A stretch of DNA of 44,367 nt from Candidatus Falkowbacteria bacterium S5_I03 (GCA_019248265.1 JAEHGX010000010.1:1-44367); one strand, 5' to 3'; positions 24,648 through 33,105 are shown, counted from the first letter of the stretch. A program made the numbers and translations. The notes: generated from the sequence alone by a model not told the origin.

Positions 24648-25115
24648 ATGCAAAATCATAGTAATTACAAGCCAGGCTTCACTTTATTAGAGCTATTATT
24701 GGTGATGGCGATTTTAACAATTGTCGCACTTACTAGTCGGGAAGTTTACAACGGGTTTGCCATGGGGAAAAATATTGATAGTGTTTCTAAGACTATAATT
24801 TTTGATTTACGAGTAGCTAGGAGCAATGCCATGAGCGGCCAAGAGAGTAATAATTGGGGAATTCATTTTGTAAATGGTGGCTCCGATTATTATGAATTTT
24901 TTTCCAGCCCTGGCGCCTATGCCCACGCCTCGACTAGTATCAAAACTACCACCTATTTAAGTGGTGGACTTAGTTTCTTAACACCGAGCGAGGGCAATAA
25001 TTTGGATATTATTTTTACCGGTTTAAGCGGAACTAGTTCCAGCGCAACTATTAGTGTTAAATCCGCCCAGGATCAAAAAAATATCATAGTTAATGCTGAG
25101 GGTCTGGTTAATTAA
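24648..25115 (+). CDS. Minor pilin (GspH/FimT-like)
   Basis: 155 residues from ATG at 24648, one base after the pilC stop. An upstream in-frame start would lie inside pilC and is not preferred. Prepilin site KPG-FTLLELLLVMAIL with E at +5, followed by a region typical of GspH/FimT (helix ...DSVSKTIIFDLRVARSNAMSGQESNNWGIHF). These are usually low-abundance subunits that start pilus assembly at the tip. The Ser/Gly/Thr-rich C-terminal part ends with IIVNAEGLVN, as in FimT. Confidence 0.9.
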   Translation: MQNHSNYKPGFTLLELLLVMAILTIVALTSREVYNGFAMGKNIDSVSKTIIFDLRVARSNAMSGQESNNWGIHFVNGGSDYYEFFSSPGAYAHASTSIKTTTYLSGGLSFLTPSEGNNLDIIFTGLSGTSSSATISVKSAQDQKNIIVNAEGLVN

Positions 25116-25126
25116 TTCTTTTAAGG

Positions 25127-25771
25127 ATGTTTAATTATTTTAGAAAAACAAATTTAGGTGGCGCGCTCCTTTTGGAACTATTGGTTGTGATTGGCGTTTT
25201 TGCGGTTTTGGTGCCGATAGTCGCCCAAATAATCATGGTCAGTCTTAATGTTAATAAAGTTGCTATTGAAAACGCAGCCGCTTTAAATTTGATGGATGAG
25301 GTGATTAGCGCCACTGAAAGCATTGCTTTTTCTAGTTGGAACGATATTTACAATTTAACAAAAAATACCAGCACTCATTATTATCCGCTCATGTCTCTTG
25401 GCGCTTGGACGGTTACTAGTGGCGAGGAGACGGTGAATGTTGGCGGTCAGGATTATAACCGTTATTTCACTGTTTCTAATGTGTGTCGTGATGCGTCTAA
25501 CAACATCATAAATGATAGCAATGTGCCGCCGTGTGTTGGCGGTTTGGGAGATGATCCTTCAGTGCAAAGAATTATCATCACCGTTTCTTGGAACGACAGG
25601 AGTATCAGTAAAAATACTTATGTTATGCGTTGGCACAACCAAGCTTGCTATCAAACGGACTGGACGGGGACTGGCGCCGGCCCCCTTGCTTGCCCGAGCA
25701 CTTTGTATGATAGTGCCACCAGTATGGATGTTAGCAGTTCTCAGGGAAGTATTAAGCTTCAAGCTAATTAA
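25127..25771 (+). CDS. Minor pilin-like protein (PilV/GspI-like)
   Basis: 214 residues. N-terminal LGG-ALLLELLVVIGVFAVLVPIV: a type III signal peptide with A at +1 instead of F and E at +5, followed by a hydrophobic helix with a proline in the middle. Three or four cysteines in the head (near 123, 135, 180, 190) could pair. Co-transcribed with the previous minor pilin (11-bp gap). It fits the PilV/GspI position in the order H-I-J-K seen here, with a hydrolase and a giant protein inserted between I and J. Confidence 0.85.
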   Translation: MFNYFRKTNLGGALLLELLVVIGVFAVLVPIVAQIIMVSLNVNKVAIENAAALNLMDEVISATESIAFSSWNDIYNLTKNTSTHYYPLMSLGAWTVTSGEETVNVGGQDYNRYFTVSNVCRDASNNIINDSNVPPCVGGLGDDPSVQRIIITVSWNDRSISKNTYVMRWHNQACYQTDWTGTGAGPLACPSTLYDSATSMDVSSSQGSIKLQAN

Positions 25772-25778
25772 TTATAAT

Positions 25779-26777
25779 ATGGGACATAAATTCAAGCATC
25801 AGATTGCTGAAAATCAAAAGCGAAAAAAGATAAATTTAAAATGGCTGATTGTTCACTTTTTAGGAGTTTCTTTAATTATCTCTATAGCCGTTGGTGTAAC
25901 AATTTTTATGATGCGCCAACAAGATTTCAATGCCGTTAAAGCTGAAATTGCCAAGTATAATTTATTGGACCCCGCCAGGAGCGTTGTTGAACAAGAAAAT
26001 TTTTTTAGTACCATTGAGCCGGTGCGCAGGCAGATGAAAGAAATAGTCGCTAAATATGAAAAAGATGGTAATAAAATTGGTGTTTATTTTGAGTTTTTAA
26101 ATACTGGCGCCAATGTTTCCATTAATCAAGATGCTAGATTTTGGCCGGCTTCGCTTAGTAAAATGCCGACAATTTTTGTGGTCATGAGACGAGTAGAGGA
26201 CGGGAAGTGGAAACTTTCTAATGAATTAGTCTTGTTTGAAGAGGATAAAGATGACCGTTTCGGAGAACTTTATAAAAAGCCGGTCGGCACCAAGTTTACC
26301 ATTGAAGAATTGATAAAAGAAACATTAATTAATTCCGATAACACCGCTCACAAAATTTTAGTCAGAAATTTGAGTGGTGAGGAATATACGGATATGTTTG
26401 AGGCTTTAGGGATGGAGCAGCTTTTTAATGAAGATTATAATATTACCGCCAAAGAATATTCTCGCGTTTTTCGCGCTTTATACAATGCTAGTTATTTAAA
26501 CCGTAATAACTCGCAACAGCTTTTGCAATGGCTATCGGAGAGCAAATTTAATGAATTTGTGGGCGCCGGCATCGACCCTGATATTGTTTTTTCTCATAAG
26601 ATCGGCGAAGAGTTTAAAGAAGTAGTATTTTTGGATTCCGGGATTGTTTATGTTCCTAATCGTCCCTACTTAATTACTATTATGGTTGAAGTTGAGGACG
26701 GTGGCGGAGTCGAGCATGCCCAAGAAATTATGAAAGAATTATCAAAATCAGCTTATGATTATGTCTCTCAGAACTAA
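25779..26777 (+). CDS. Membrane-anchored class A beta-lactamase-fold serine hydrolase
   Basis: 332 residues from ATG at 25779. A longer frame upstream overlaps the pilin gene and is rejected. Basic N-terminus, membrane anchor near 22-44, then a serine beta-lactamase/D-Ala-D-Ala carboxypeptidase-like fold: SxxK as S125-L-S-K128, SDN at 186-188, and K274-I-G276 replacing KTG. No clear class A ExxLN glutamate motif (E166) was found, so it may not be a true beta-lactamase. A cell wall or pilus-associated acyl-enzyme role (carboxypeptidase, esterase) is more likely. It lies inside the minor pilin operon, 7 bp after the pilin and overlapping the next gene by 23 bp, which suggests coupled expression with the surface protein. 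Confidence 0.82.
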   Translation: MGHKFKHQIAENQKRKKINLKWLIVHFLGVSLIISIAVGVTIFMMRQQDFNAVKAEIAKYNLLDPARSVVEQENFFSTIEPVRRQMKEIVAKYEKDGNKIGVYFEFLNTGANVSINQDARFWPASLSKMPTIFVVMRRVEDGKWKLSNELVLFEEDKDDRFGELYKKPVGTKFTIEELIKETLINSDNTAHKILVRNLSGEEYTDMFEALGMEQLFNEDYNITAKEYSRVFRALYNASYLNRNNSQQLLQWLSESKFNEFVGAGIDPDIVFSHKIGEEFKEVVFLDSGIVYVPNRPYLITIMVEVEDGGGVEHAQEIMKELSKSAYDYVSQN

Positions 26778-29700
26778 AAAATTAAGACAATCAATTTTAG
26801 CAGCTATTTTATTGGTAGTCTTTTTTATTTCTGGGTTTCCTTCTGAGCCGCTATTACAAAAATTAGTCAAAATAATCAGTGATCGTAATGTAGTTGATTC
26901 GCTATACCTCTCTTTAAACGATACTAATGTTATTGATTCGAAAATGGCCAATCTTTTTAAGCCCCAAATTAAGCAAGCATCCGCTGCCACCTACCAAGTC
27001 CAAACCGGATACTATATTGGTAACGGCGGCGCCAAATCTATCACCGGTCTGGGATTTAGGCCAGAGATGATTATTTTAAAAGCCAACACTAATGCCGGTA
27101 CTGGCGCACTACTCAAGACTAGTGCCATGCCCGTTTTAAATAGCTCATATTTAGGTGTTGCTACGGCTGATGTGGCCTCAGCAATTATGATTGACGCTGA
27201 TGGTTTCACTGTTACTGGCGCTTTGTCTAATACCGCCGGCGTCCGGCACGTTTGGGTCGCCTTTGCCGGTTCAGATTGTTCAGCAACCGGAACGTTTTGC
27301 GTCGGTTCATATACTGGGACGGGAGCGGCCAAGGCGGTGACAGTTGGTTTTCAACCAGACTTGATATTAGTCAAACAAAATACGGCCGTGGCGGCCAATT
27401 GGCGTTCGTCGGCGATGCCCACGAATGCCGGGCAATACTTTATGGCCACTACCCAAAATACGGCCGGAGCCCTATACACTACAATTGATGCCACCGGGTT
27501 TTCGGTTGGAACCACTAATAGTGCCAGCGCCGGTATCTACTATTTTGCTGCCTTTAAAGCTAGCGCCGGCTCGGTTAATGTTGGCACCTATACCGGCCAC
27601 GCGACTGATAATCGTAATATCACTGGTGTTGGCTTTGTGCCTGATTTTTTGTTTTTGAAAAATGCCAACGCGACGACGGCTGTCTCGGGAATGTTTAGCG
27701 TGAACGAATCATATGGCGACAACGCCAGTTATTTTACCGATACCGCCAATCTAGTTAATTCCATTCAAGCTCAACAAACAGATGGCTTCCAAGTGGGATC
27801 GCATGCCACTTCTAATGGCTCCGGCAACATTATTTATTATGCCGCCTTCGGCGGCGCGAATGCTGTCAGGAATTCTAGTGGCACCTACAAAATGGCCTCA
27901 GGCACTTATACAGGGACTGGGCAATATCAAAGTATTTCTGGTCTGGATTTTAAACCAGATTTAGTAATTGTCAAAACTACCGGGACGGTGGCCGGCGTGT
28001 TTAGAACCAGCCAAATGGCTGGTGATACTACCTCTTATCTTGATTCTGCGACAACTAATATTACCGGCGCGATTACTTCCATTAAATCTGATGGTTTTAC
28101 AGTTTATAATCACGCGACAACTAACACTGCCGGCACCGTCTACCATTGGCAGGCCTTCGGTAATGCTTGGAATCCAGAAACCAATTCCGGTTCGGGAGAT
28201 TTCTATATCGGCGCCTATTATGGCAATGGAATCGATAATCGCAACATTACCCGTTTGCCGTTTCAAGCTAATATGTTGGCCATCAAGGTTGTTGGTGCCG
28301 TCGCCGGTATTTTTAGAACCTCTAGTCATGTCGGCGATTTAAGCAGTTTCTATGCCGCCACCGCTGATGCTGCTAATCATGTGCAAGCTCTGCAAACAGA
28401 CGGTTTTCAAATTGGAACGAGTACTAGTGTTAATAGTTCGGCTGGTATGTTTTATTATTTTGGATTCAAAAATGGAACTAATTTCAAAGTCGGCTTATAT
28501 ACCGGAACTGGAGCGGATAATCGGAGTATCACTGACCCCGGTTTTGATCCCGACTTAGTTTGGGTGAAAAGAAATACTAATTCCGCTGGCGTCCAAAGAC
28601 CGCGAACCTTAACGGGCGACTTAACCCAATATTTTATTACCACCGCGCAAGCGGCGGACAAGATTCAAGCCTTCGTGACTGGCGGTTTCCAAGTTGGTCT
28701 CGGCGCGGAAGTTAATGCTGCTTCCGGAGCTTATATATATGTGGCGTGGAAACAGAATTCTACGCAAACAATAGTGCCCCCCACCTACCAAGTCCAAACC
28801 GGATACTATATTGGTAACGGCGGCGCCAAATCTATCACCGGTCTGGGATTTAGGCCAGAGATGATTATTTTAAAAGCCAACACTAATGCCGGTACTGGCG
28901 CACTACTCAAGACTAGTGCCATGCCCGTTTTAAATAGCTCATATTTAGGTGTTGCTACGGCTGATGTGGCCTCAGCAATTATGATTGACGCTGATGGTTT
29001 CACTGTTACTGGCGCTTTGTCTAATACCGCCGGCGTCCGGCACGTTTGGGTCGCCTTTGCCGGTTCAGATTGTTCAGCAACCGGAACGTTTTGCGTCGGT
29101 TCATATACTGGGACGGGAGCGGCCAAGGCGGTGACAGTTGGTTTTCAACCAGACTTGATATTAGTCAAACAAAATACGGCCGTGGCGGCCAATTGGCGTT
29201 CGTCGGCGATGCCCACGAATGCCGGGCAATACTTTATGGCCACTACCCAAAATACGGCCGGAGCCCTATACACTACAATTGATGCCACCGGGTTTTCGGT
29301 TGGAACCACTAATAGTGCCAGCGCCGGTATCTACTATTTTGCTGCCTTTAAAGCTAGCGCCGGCTCGGTTAATGTTGGCACCTATACCGGCAACGCGACT
29401 GATAATCGTAATATTACTGGTGTTGGCTTTGTGCCTGATTTTTTGTTTTTGAAAAATGCCAACGCGACGACGGCTGTCTCGGGAATGTTTAGCGTGAACG
29501 AATCATATGGCGACAACGCCAGTTATTTTACCGATACCGCCAATCTAGTTAATTCCATTCAAGCTCAACAAACAGATGGCTTCCAAGTGGGATCGCATGC
29601 CACTTCTAATGGCTCCGGCAACATTATTTATTATGCCGCCTTCGGCGGCGCGAATGCTGTCAGGAATTCTAGTGGCACCTACAAAATGGCCTCAGGCACT

Positions 29701-30942
29701 TATACAGGGACTGGGCAATATCAAAGTATTTCTGGTCTGGATTTTAAACCAGATTTAGTAATTGTCAAAACTACCGGGACGGTGGCCGGCGTGTTTAGAA
29801 CCAGCCAAATGGCTGGTGATACTACCTCTTATCTTGATTCTGCGACAACTAATATTACCGGCGCGATTACTTCCATTAAATCTGATGGTTTTACAGTTTA
29901 TAATCACGCGACAACTAACACTGCCGGCACCGTCTACCATTGGCAGGCCTTCGGTAATGCTTGGAATCCAGAAACCAATTCCGGTTCGGGAGATTTCTAT
30001 ATCGGCGCCTATTATGGCAATGGAATCGATAATCGCAACATTACCCGTTTGCCGTTTCAAGCTAATATGTTGGCCATCAAGGTTGTTGGTGCCGTCGCCG
30101 GTATTTTTAGAACCTCTAGTCATGTCGGCGATTTAAGCAGTTTCTATGCCGCCACCGCTGATGCTGCTAATCATGTGCAAGCTCTGCAAACAGACGGTTT
30201 TCAAATTGGAACGAGTACTAGTGTTAATAGTTCGGCTGGTATGTTTTATTATTTTGGATTCAAAAATGGAACTAATTTCAAAGTCGGCTTATATACCGGA
30301 ACTGGAGCGGATAATCGGAGTATCACTGACCCCGGTTTTGATCCCGACTTAGTTTGGGTGAAAAGAAATACTAATTCCGCTGGCGTCCAAAGACCGCGAA
30401 CCTTAACGGGCGACTTAACCCAATATTTTATTACCACCGCGCAAGCGGCGGACAAGATTCAAGCCTTCGTGACTGGCGGTTTCCAAGTTGGTCTCGGCGC
30501 GGAAGTCAATGCTTCTGGCGGCGCTTATATATATGTGGCGTGGAAAATACCTAGTGCGGTAACAGTCGGTTATCCCGCCTACGGAGATTTGATATCGGTT
30601 GTTTTTGATTCAACCGGGAATGCTAATGGCGCGGCTTACAATTCAATTATGTGGCGCGGCAGTTTAGGCGGGCCGGCTTTAAACCAGGGAAGCGTAAAAT
30701 TTCAGATTGCCGCCTCAGATAGTTCTACTGGCCCCTGGAATTATATCGGTGCCGGTTGTATCGGCGGCGATAGTGATTGGTATTCTCCTGATTCCGATCT
30801 TCCTGTCCAGCTTTCCTGTTACAGCGATCTTAATAACAAGCGGTACTTTAGGTATAAGGTTAGAATCTGTTCTAGCGATTGTGTCAGTGGTGGTGATTAT
30901 ACGCCGCAAATAAATGAGATTATGATTAGTTGGAGTCCTTAA
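26755..30942 (+). CDS. 1395-residue repeat surface protein, likely pilus-associated adhesin
   Basis: Signal peptide or anchor near 8-28 (basic, then LAAILLVVFFISG). After a 77-residue head come two copies of a 598-residue block, nearly identical, each made of six units of about 95 residues. The unit pattern is G.YTG.G...SI.GL.F.PD.V.VK...GVF.TS...GD...Y........I.....DGF.V......N..G..YY..AF, so the protein has 12 units. I see a resemblance to phage or surface repeats with GFxPDLVxVK motifs, but cannot name a family with certainty. A C-terminal domain of about 130 residues (VFDST, YNSIMWRGSLGGP, VKFQIAAS, FRYKVRICSS, INEIMISWSP) is of the discoidin-like type common on large CPR surface proteins. 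Position between minor pilins suggests it is exported with, or displayed on, the pilus, like PilY1 in other systems. A start at 26761 is equally possible. Confidence 0.88.
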   Translation: MIMSLRTKKLRQSILAAILLVVFFISGFPSEPLLQKLVKIISDRNVVDSLYLSLNDTNVIDSKMANLFKPQIKQASAATYQVQTGYYIGNGGAKSITGLGFRPEMIILKANTNAGTGALLKTSAMPVLNSSYLGVATADVASAIMIDADGFTVTGALSNTAGVRHVWVAFAGSDCSATGTFCVGSYTGTGAAKAVTVGFQPDLILVKQNTAVAANWRSSAMPTNAGQYFMATTQNTAGALYTTIDATGFSVGTTNSASAGIYYFAAFKASAGSVNVGTYTGHATDNRNITGVGFVPDFLFLKNANATTAVSGMFSVNESYGDNASYFTDTANLVNSIQAQQTDGFQVGSHATSNGSGNIIYYAAFGGANAVRNSSGTYKMASGTYTGTGQYQSISGLDFKPDLVIVKTTGTVAGVFRTSQMAGDTTSYLDSATTNITGAITSIKSDGFTVYNHATTNTAGTVYHWQAFGNAWNPETNSGSGDFYIGAYYGNGIDNRNITRLPFQANMLAIKVVGAVAGIFRTSSHVGDLSSFYAATADAANHVQALQTDGFQIGTSTSVNSSAGMFYYFGFKNGTNFKVGLYTGTGADNRSITDPGFDPDLVWVKRNTNSAGVQRPRTLTGDLTQYFITTAQAADKIQAFVTGGFQVGLGAEVNAASGAYIYVAWKQNSTQTIVPPTYQVQTGYYIGNGGAKSITGLGFRPEMIILKANTNAGTGALLKTSAMPVLNSSYLGVATADVASAIMIDADGFTVTGALSNTAGVRHVWVAFAGSDCSATGTFCVGSYTGTGAAKAVTVGFQPDLILVKQNTAVAANWRSSAMPTNAGQYFMATTQNTAGALYTTIDATGFSVGTTNSASAGIYYFAAFKASAGSVNVGTYTGNATDNRNITGVGFVPDFLFLKNANATTAVSGMFSVNESYGDNASYFTDTANLVNSIQAQQTDGFQVGSHATSNGSGNIIYYAAFGGANAVRNSSGTYKMASGTYTGTGQYQSISGLDFKPDLVIVKTTGTVAGVFRTSQMAGDTTSYLDSATTNITGAITSIKSDGFTVYNHATTNTAGTVYHWQAFGNAWNPETNSGSGDFYIGAYYGNGIDNRNITRLPFQANMLAIKVVGAVAGIFRTSSHVGDLSSFYAATADAANHVQALQTDGFQIGTSTSVNSSAGMFYYFGFKNGTNFKVGLYTGTGADNRSITDPGFDPDLVWVKRNTNSAGVQRPRTLTGDLTQYFITTAQAADKIQAFVTGGFQVGLGAEVNASGGAYIYVAWKIPSAVTVGYPAYGDLISVVFDSTGNANGAAYNSIMWRGSLGGPALNQGSVKFQIAASDSSTGPWNYIGAGCIGGDSDWYSPDSDLPVQLSCYSDLNNKRYFRYKVRICSSDCVSGGDYTPQINEIMISWSP
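26987..28780 (+). repeat. Tandem duplication, copy 1 (1794 bp)
   Basis: Copy 1 begins at CCACCTACCA. Copy 2 repeats it exactly 1794 bp later, i.e. 598 codons in frame. By direct comparison the copies differ at only two bases in the first 1.7 kb, C27598 against A29392 (H to N) and C27621 against T29415 (silent). Five or so more differences cluster near the end (28713-28727), after which they match for about 24 bp and then diverge. Confidence 0.95.
28781..30552 (+). repeat. Tandem duplication, copy 2
   Basis: Second copy of the block, directly abutting copy 1, matching until about 30546. The end of the match is marked by GTGGCGTGGAAA in both copies. The last part holds a cluster of substitutions, consistent with a gene-conversion edge or a divergence that predates the duplication of the rest. 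Confidence 0.95.
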
Positions 30943-30945
30943 TTT

Positions 30946-31479
30946 ATGGCCAGCAAAGATTTAAAAACAAAATTAAAATCAGGCTTTACATTAATGGAGC
31001 TGCTTTTGTATTTATCAGTGCTCCTCGTCATGTCGGTTATTTTGGCTAATACCTTTTTATTGATTAATAAAGGCGGCTCCAATGTTCAGGCTAAAAGCGA
31101 ACTTAATTCCAATTTTACTTTTATTAACGCCAAGATTAAAAGAGATATTTTGTTAGCAACAGCGCTTACTACTCCGGCTAGTGCTGGAGCGACTTCCAGT
31201 GTTTTAGATTTAACAATAGCCGGCCAATCAATAAAATATACTTTAAGCAATAATCGAATTACTCGCCAAATAAACAGTCAGCCAGCCGAGTATATCAGCT
31301 CCGATTTTATCAGAATCAATGATTTGCAATTTACGCGCTTAGAAAATTCCAATAGTGTATTGGGCAAGAAGCGAGTCGGAGTGGAGATAGATTTTTCTGG
31401 CGCCTATAATAGTTCTAGTTCGGAATTAAATTATGGGCAAAGCCAGAAAACGACCATCAATTTAAATCAAGATTTCTAG
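30946..31479 (+). CDS. Minor pilin (PilW/GspJ-like)
   Basis: 177 residues. Leader KSG-FTLMELLLYLSVLLVMS: a canonical prepilin site with E at +5. The GspJ/PilW family often has the longer N-terminal LxYL helix followed by a head with repeated short strands, as here. Three bp separate it from the giant surface-protein gene and 1 bp from the next gene, so these are one operon. Confidence 0.88.
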   Translation: MASKDLKTKLKSGFTLMELLLYLSVLLVMSVILANTFLLINKGGSNVQAKSELNSNFTFINAKIKRDILLATALTTPASAGATSSVLDLTIAGQSIKYTLSNNRITRQINSQPAEYISSDFIRINDLQFTRLENSNSVLGKKRVGVEIDFSGAYNSSSSELNYGQSQKTTINLNQDF

Positions 31480-31480
31480 T

Positions 31481-31912
31481 ATGCTTATCAAAAAAAGAGA
31501 CAAAAGCGGTGTCGCCTCCATCCCTCTAGTATTGGGTTTATTAATTTTGATTATTTCGGTCGGTCTTTTTATTAGTTCAATCAGTTTGTCAGATAGCCTG
31601 GCAACCAGTAATCAGGATAAATCAAATTTAGCTTTAGAATATGCTCAGATTGGCGCTAAGGAAGCTTTGGTCAAAATTGCTAGACAGCCGTGTAACTCAT
31701 GCTCCAATAGTTTTCAGATAGAAACAGTGACTGGCGGCTGCTCTGGAGGCATAGCTGGGTGTATTACTGTCGACTACGCACCGCTAACGGCGCCAACTAG
31801 CAGCGAAATTGTTATTACTTCCGAAGGTCATATTTATGATATTTCCCGAACGGTTCAAGTTAATGCAATTTTAGACAATTACGGAAAAATCGCCAGTTAT
31901 ACTTGGCAGTAA
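31481..31912 (+). CDS. PilX/GspK-like minor pilin without E5
   Basis: 143 residues. N-terminal basic stretch, SG-VASIPLVLGLLILIISVGLFI membrane segment. G-V fits a cleavage site but +5 is P, not E, so it lacks the glutamate that GspK also lacks in many systems. Cys-rich head (C68, C71, C83, C90) with PCNSC pattern. GspK/PilX caps the tip complex in type II secretion and pilus priming. Last gene of the plus-strand pilus operon. Its stop is 2 bp from the stop of the converging LytR_C gene. Confidence 0.75.
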   Translation: MLIKKRDKSGVASIPLVLGLLILIISVGLFISSISLSDSLATSNQDKSNLALEYAQIGAKEALVKIARQPCNSCSNSFQIETVTGGCSGGIAGCITVDYAPLTAPTSSEIVITSEGHIYDISRTVQVNAILDNYGKIASYTWQ

Positions 31913-31913
31913 T

Positions 31914-32549
31914 TTAGTTGTTGCCAATAATTATTTCTATATCGTGCGCCACATCGTCTTCTAGCGGTAGAATTATAAAGTTATAATTTTCGGAGACGAT
32001 GTTTTTTATTGTTGTAAAATTAGAAGATCTGATAAAGCCGTCTTTTATTTTTATAGCCGTGGTATCTAAATTAAGATTGTTATTAGTTGGGGTTAATACT
32101 TCAAAACCGCTGCTTTCTAATTTATTTTTTAAATTAGTTGCTAAACCAGGCTTTAAAGTCGAATTAATGACTAATATTTTAGGAAGGGTTTCGGCTGATT
32201 GAGCATCGGCTGTTGGGTTTGTGCTTGTGGACTGAATCTCGGTTGTCGGATTTAAAATCTCCGGACTACTGGAAGCGTTATTTGTTTCAATTTCGGTCTT
32301 AATTTCCGGTTCAGAACTATTTACTCTGCTTAAGCCTAATTTTTGGGCTACTAACGAATATTCTTTTAATTTAAGACTGGCATATTCTTCTGTTAAAACT
32401 TCATTTTGCGGTTCATCTAAGGCGGAATTAATTGTCTTGCTTAAAAATTTAATTGAATAAGCGAAAGCTGAAGCGATAATTAAAAAATAGACAATAAAAA
32501 TTGCTGGGTAAATCAAAGATTCTTTATTAATTTTTTTATTGTTTGGCAT
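31914..32549 (-). CDS. Membrane-anchored LytR_C-domain protein
   Basis: 211 residues. N-terminal membrane segment near 13-33, a Ser/Thr/Asn/Glu-rich linker (about 60-120) as in surface stalks, then a LytR C-terminal domain from about 122 to 205 (ILVINSTLKPGLATNLKNKLESSGFEVLTP). That domain is found on cell-wall proteins with LytR/CpsA/Psr ligases and alone. It occupies the position downstream of pilO where pilP is expected, overlapping pilO by 14 bp, so it may serve as the wall or envelope link that PilP/PilQ give in diderms. That role is inferred from position. Confidence 0.82.
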   Translation of the reverse strand: MPNNKKINKESLIYPAIFIVYFLIIASAFAYSIKFLSKTINSALDEPQNEVLTEEYASLKLKEYSLVAQKLGLSRVNSSEPEIKTEIETNNASSSPEILNPTTEIQSTSTNPTADAQSAETLPKILVINSTLKPGLATNLKNKLESSGFEVLTPTNNNLNLDTTAIKIKDGFIRSSNFTTIKNIVSENYNFIILPLEDDVAHDIEIIIGNN

Positions 32550-33105
32550 AAAGTCGTCCGCTAATATTAACCGAGGCTCGTCCTTGCCAGGCGTTAGGCG
32601 TCAGGCTGATGTGGTTAATGCTGTTAATTGAAACGAAATATGGTAGATTTTCGAAATCCTGCAAATAAGCGACAAAACTTTCAATATTTATTTCATCAAT
32701 AATAAGATTAAAATTTATAGCCATTACCGGAATCGGCCCCGCTATTTCCGGGGCTGGCGTTGGTGGCGAGAAGCTTAAAGTTTGCCGGAAAGAATATTTT
32801 TGCGACAAACTTTCCATAGTATCGACAAAGCCAAGGATATTGTAGACCGAAGGCAGGGAAGCAACAATTTTTTCTTGATAGTCAGGATCAATATTGGAAA
32901 AGTCGTTTTTTATTCTAGCGTTAAGAACTTCCTGGTGAGAAACCAGAAAATCCATTTCCTTTCTTTCCATCATGCTCGAATCAATATGCTTTATTTGTCT
33001 GCTAAAAAAGTAAATCGCGGCCACGGCCAACGCTATAATTATTAGAATAATAATTATTTTAACGATTATTTTAATCTTAAAGCTGGTTTTAATAGTAGTC
33101 CTCAT
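32536..33105 (-). CDS. pilO: PilO-like pilus alignment protein
   Basis: 189 residues: one membrane segment near 12-35, then a coiled helix and a ferredoxin-like fold with central strands (PVMAINFNLIIDEINIESFVAYLQDFENLPYFVSINSINHISL). This is the PilO pattern: a membrane anchor that pairs with PilN. ATGA start/stop overlap with the fused PilM-PilN gene indicates translational coupling. PilO acts with PilN and PilM to connect the motor to the envelope. Confidence 0.87.
   Translation of the reverse strand: MRTTIKTSFKIKIIVKIIIILIIIALAVAAIYFFSRQIKHIDSSMMERKEMDFLVSHQEVLNARIKNDFSNIDPDYQEKIVASLPSVYNILGFVDTMESLSQKYSFRQTLSFSPPTPAPEIAGPIPVMAINFNLIIDEINIESFVAYLQDFENLPYFVSINSINHISLTPNAWQGRASVNISGRLYAKQ

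Noticed and set aside
25512-25778. 5' extension of the beta-lactamase-fold gene
   Set aside because: It lies in another frame inside the minor pilin gene. The ATG at 25779 gives a normal basic start and membrane anchor.
27012-30455. Many long alternative frames on both strands of the giant gene
   Set aside because: They come as exact pairs 1794 bp apart and follow from the composition of the duplicated coding sequence; none has recognisable domains.
26987-30552. Duplication as assembly artefact
   Set aside because: Two separate base differences and a divergent end make simple artefact unlikely, but long reads are still needed, so it stays as a finding.
31903-31927. TTGGCA/TGCCAA inverted repeat between converging pilus operons
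   Set aside because: It has no T-run and a 13-nt loop, and it overlaps both stop regions; too weak to call a terminator.
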